Shown here one piece after another: positions 63,602 to 64,000 of a stretch of DNA of 64,000 bases. Numbering within the stretch: position 1 is the first letter of the stretch; every line of letters begins with the position of its first letter. The notes below the pieces were generated by a model. The model saw only the letters and a program-made list of their open reading frames with translations, was not told the origin of the DNA and searched no databases. The position numbers were made by a program, and so were the translations under genes. This stretch comes from Paraburkholderia hiiakae (GTDB taxonomy: Bacteria; Pseudomonadota; Gammaproteobacteria; Burkholderiales; Burkholderiaceae): positions 248,001 through 312,000 of the forward strand of contig NZ_CAJHCQ010000004.1 of the NCBI RefSeq assembly GCF_904848665.1, read 5' to 3'.

Positions 63602-64000
63602 ATCAACCTCCTTTCTCGAGTTCGTGAGTGCGCCTTCGCGGCAATGACGAAGTCACTGCGGGATAACTGCGGAGTGACTCCGCGGCGAAGGTGCGCGCGA
63701 GCGAGAGGCAACGCCTCAGCCGCACACTCATCTGGAAAGTCGGGATGCCTGCGCGCAGCGCACGGCTGCCGAACGTCTTAGCTCACTACTCACGAAAGAA
63801 GCGCGCCCACGCATTCGGGGGCGGCACAGCGCGGCGCGACGCAAGAAGAAGGGGCGAGCGGGCGCGCAGAGAACATCCGCACTGTAGTTTCAGTTATAGC
63901 TCGCGTCCCACGGAGTGCAATGGGCGGAACCCCGGCCCCGGGCGTGATGCGAATTCAGGGGCGAATCCAGCCGCCCGCACACACGGTCCTTTCCGTGATT
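63602..64000. other. Intergenic with long imperfect hairpin
   Basis: About 400 bp without a supported gene. A hairpin spans 63630-63696: outer arms GCGCCTTCGC and GCGAAGGTGCGC and an inner AGTCACTGC with GCGGAGTGACT. It is the leader of the secreted protein gene and may fold as a regulatory structure. No tRNA is seen to the window end. Confidence 0.4.

Noticed and set aside
1..64000. CRISPR arrays and intact insertion sequences
   Set aside because: No regularly spaced repeats and no transposase frame were found on either strand.

Overview
The window is GC-rich chromosomal DNA. It carries a beta-ketoadipate cluster, an EpsC-type serine acetyltransferase, MocR, IclR and LysR regulators, a fused cytochrome oxidase I/III and many MHS-type transporters. 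Together these suggest a soil or plant-associated betaproteobacterium of the Burkholderiales, most likely Paraburkholderia or a close relative. That is inferred from gene content, not from a marker gene. I see no rRNA, tRNA, CRISPR array or intact insertion sequence.

Layout. 0.4-4.2 kb: two small hypotheticals, epsC, folE and a LysR gene. 4.4-8.6 kb: pcaI-pcaJ-pcaB-pcaD-pcaC for protocatechuate catabolism, behind a clear sigma70 promoter that overlaps a PcaR-like site. 8.6-16.3 kb: a flavin NADP reductase, a class III aminotransferase divergent from its MocR-type regulator, DNA polymerase II and a LysE exporter. 16.7-19.1 kb: a DUF1223 protein, then a decayed copy of the lipoprotein/arginine permease/arginine deiminase locus found again at 45.6-49.0 kb. 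19.2-33.9 kb: one plus-strand cluster with RND adaptor and pump, seven Mrp-type cation/proton antiporter genes, the outer-membrane factor, a patatin lipoprotein and an anchored alpha/beta hydrolase. A ceramidase-like membrane protein follows at 34.0 kb. 34.9-41.7 kb: mainly minus-strand respiratory genes (ctaG, copD, coxB, coxA-C fusion, a 112-aa membrane protein, a ferric-reductase-like flavocytochrome and a 33-aa membrane peptide), plus one plus-strand DUF2231 gene. 42.0-49.0 kb: universal stress protein, CDF-like transporter, two paralogous amino acid antiporters, glycine-zipper lipoprotein and arginine deiminase. 49.1-51.4 kb: an MscS channel and a lower-GC island with a putative orphan toxin and a frameshifted immunity gene. 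51.4-55.0 kb: an IclR-type regulator, an MHS transporter and 4-hydroxyphenylpyruvate dioxygenase. 55.0-63.6 kb: a LysR/transporter/M20 hydrolase unit, an ArsR-like regulator divergent from a DHA2 exporter, a DUF302 protein, an MdtG-like exporter and a small secreted protein.

The most unusual item is the 19.2-33.9 kb cluster. A complete set of Mrp antiporter subunits (without MrpA) lies between the pump and the outer-membrane channel of one RND efflux system, and lipid hydrolases follow. A second is the 127-aa open frame at 18.7 kb. It is assembled from pieces of a permease and an arginine deiminase by two deletions that both keep the reading frame. A third is the toxin/immunity island next to mscS.
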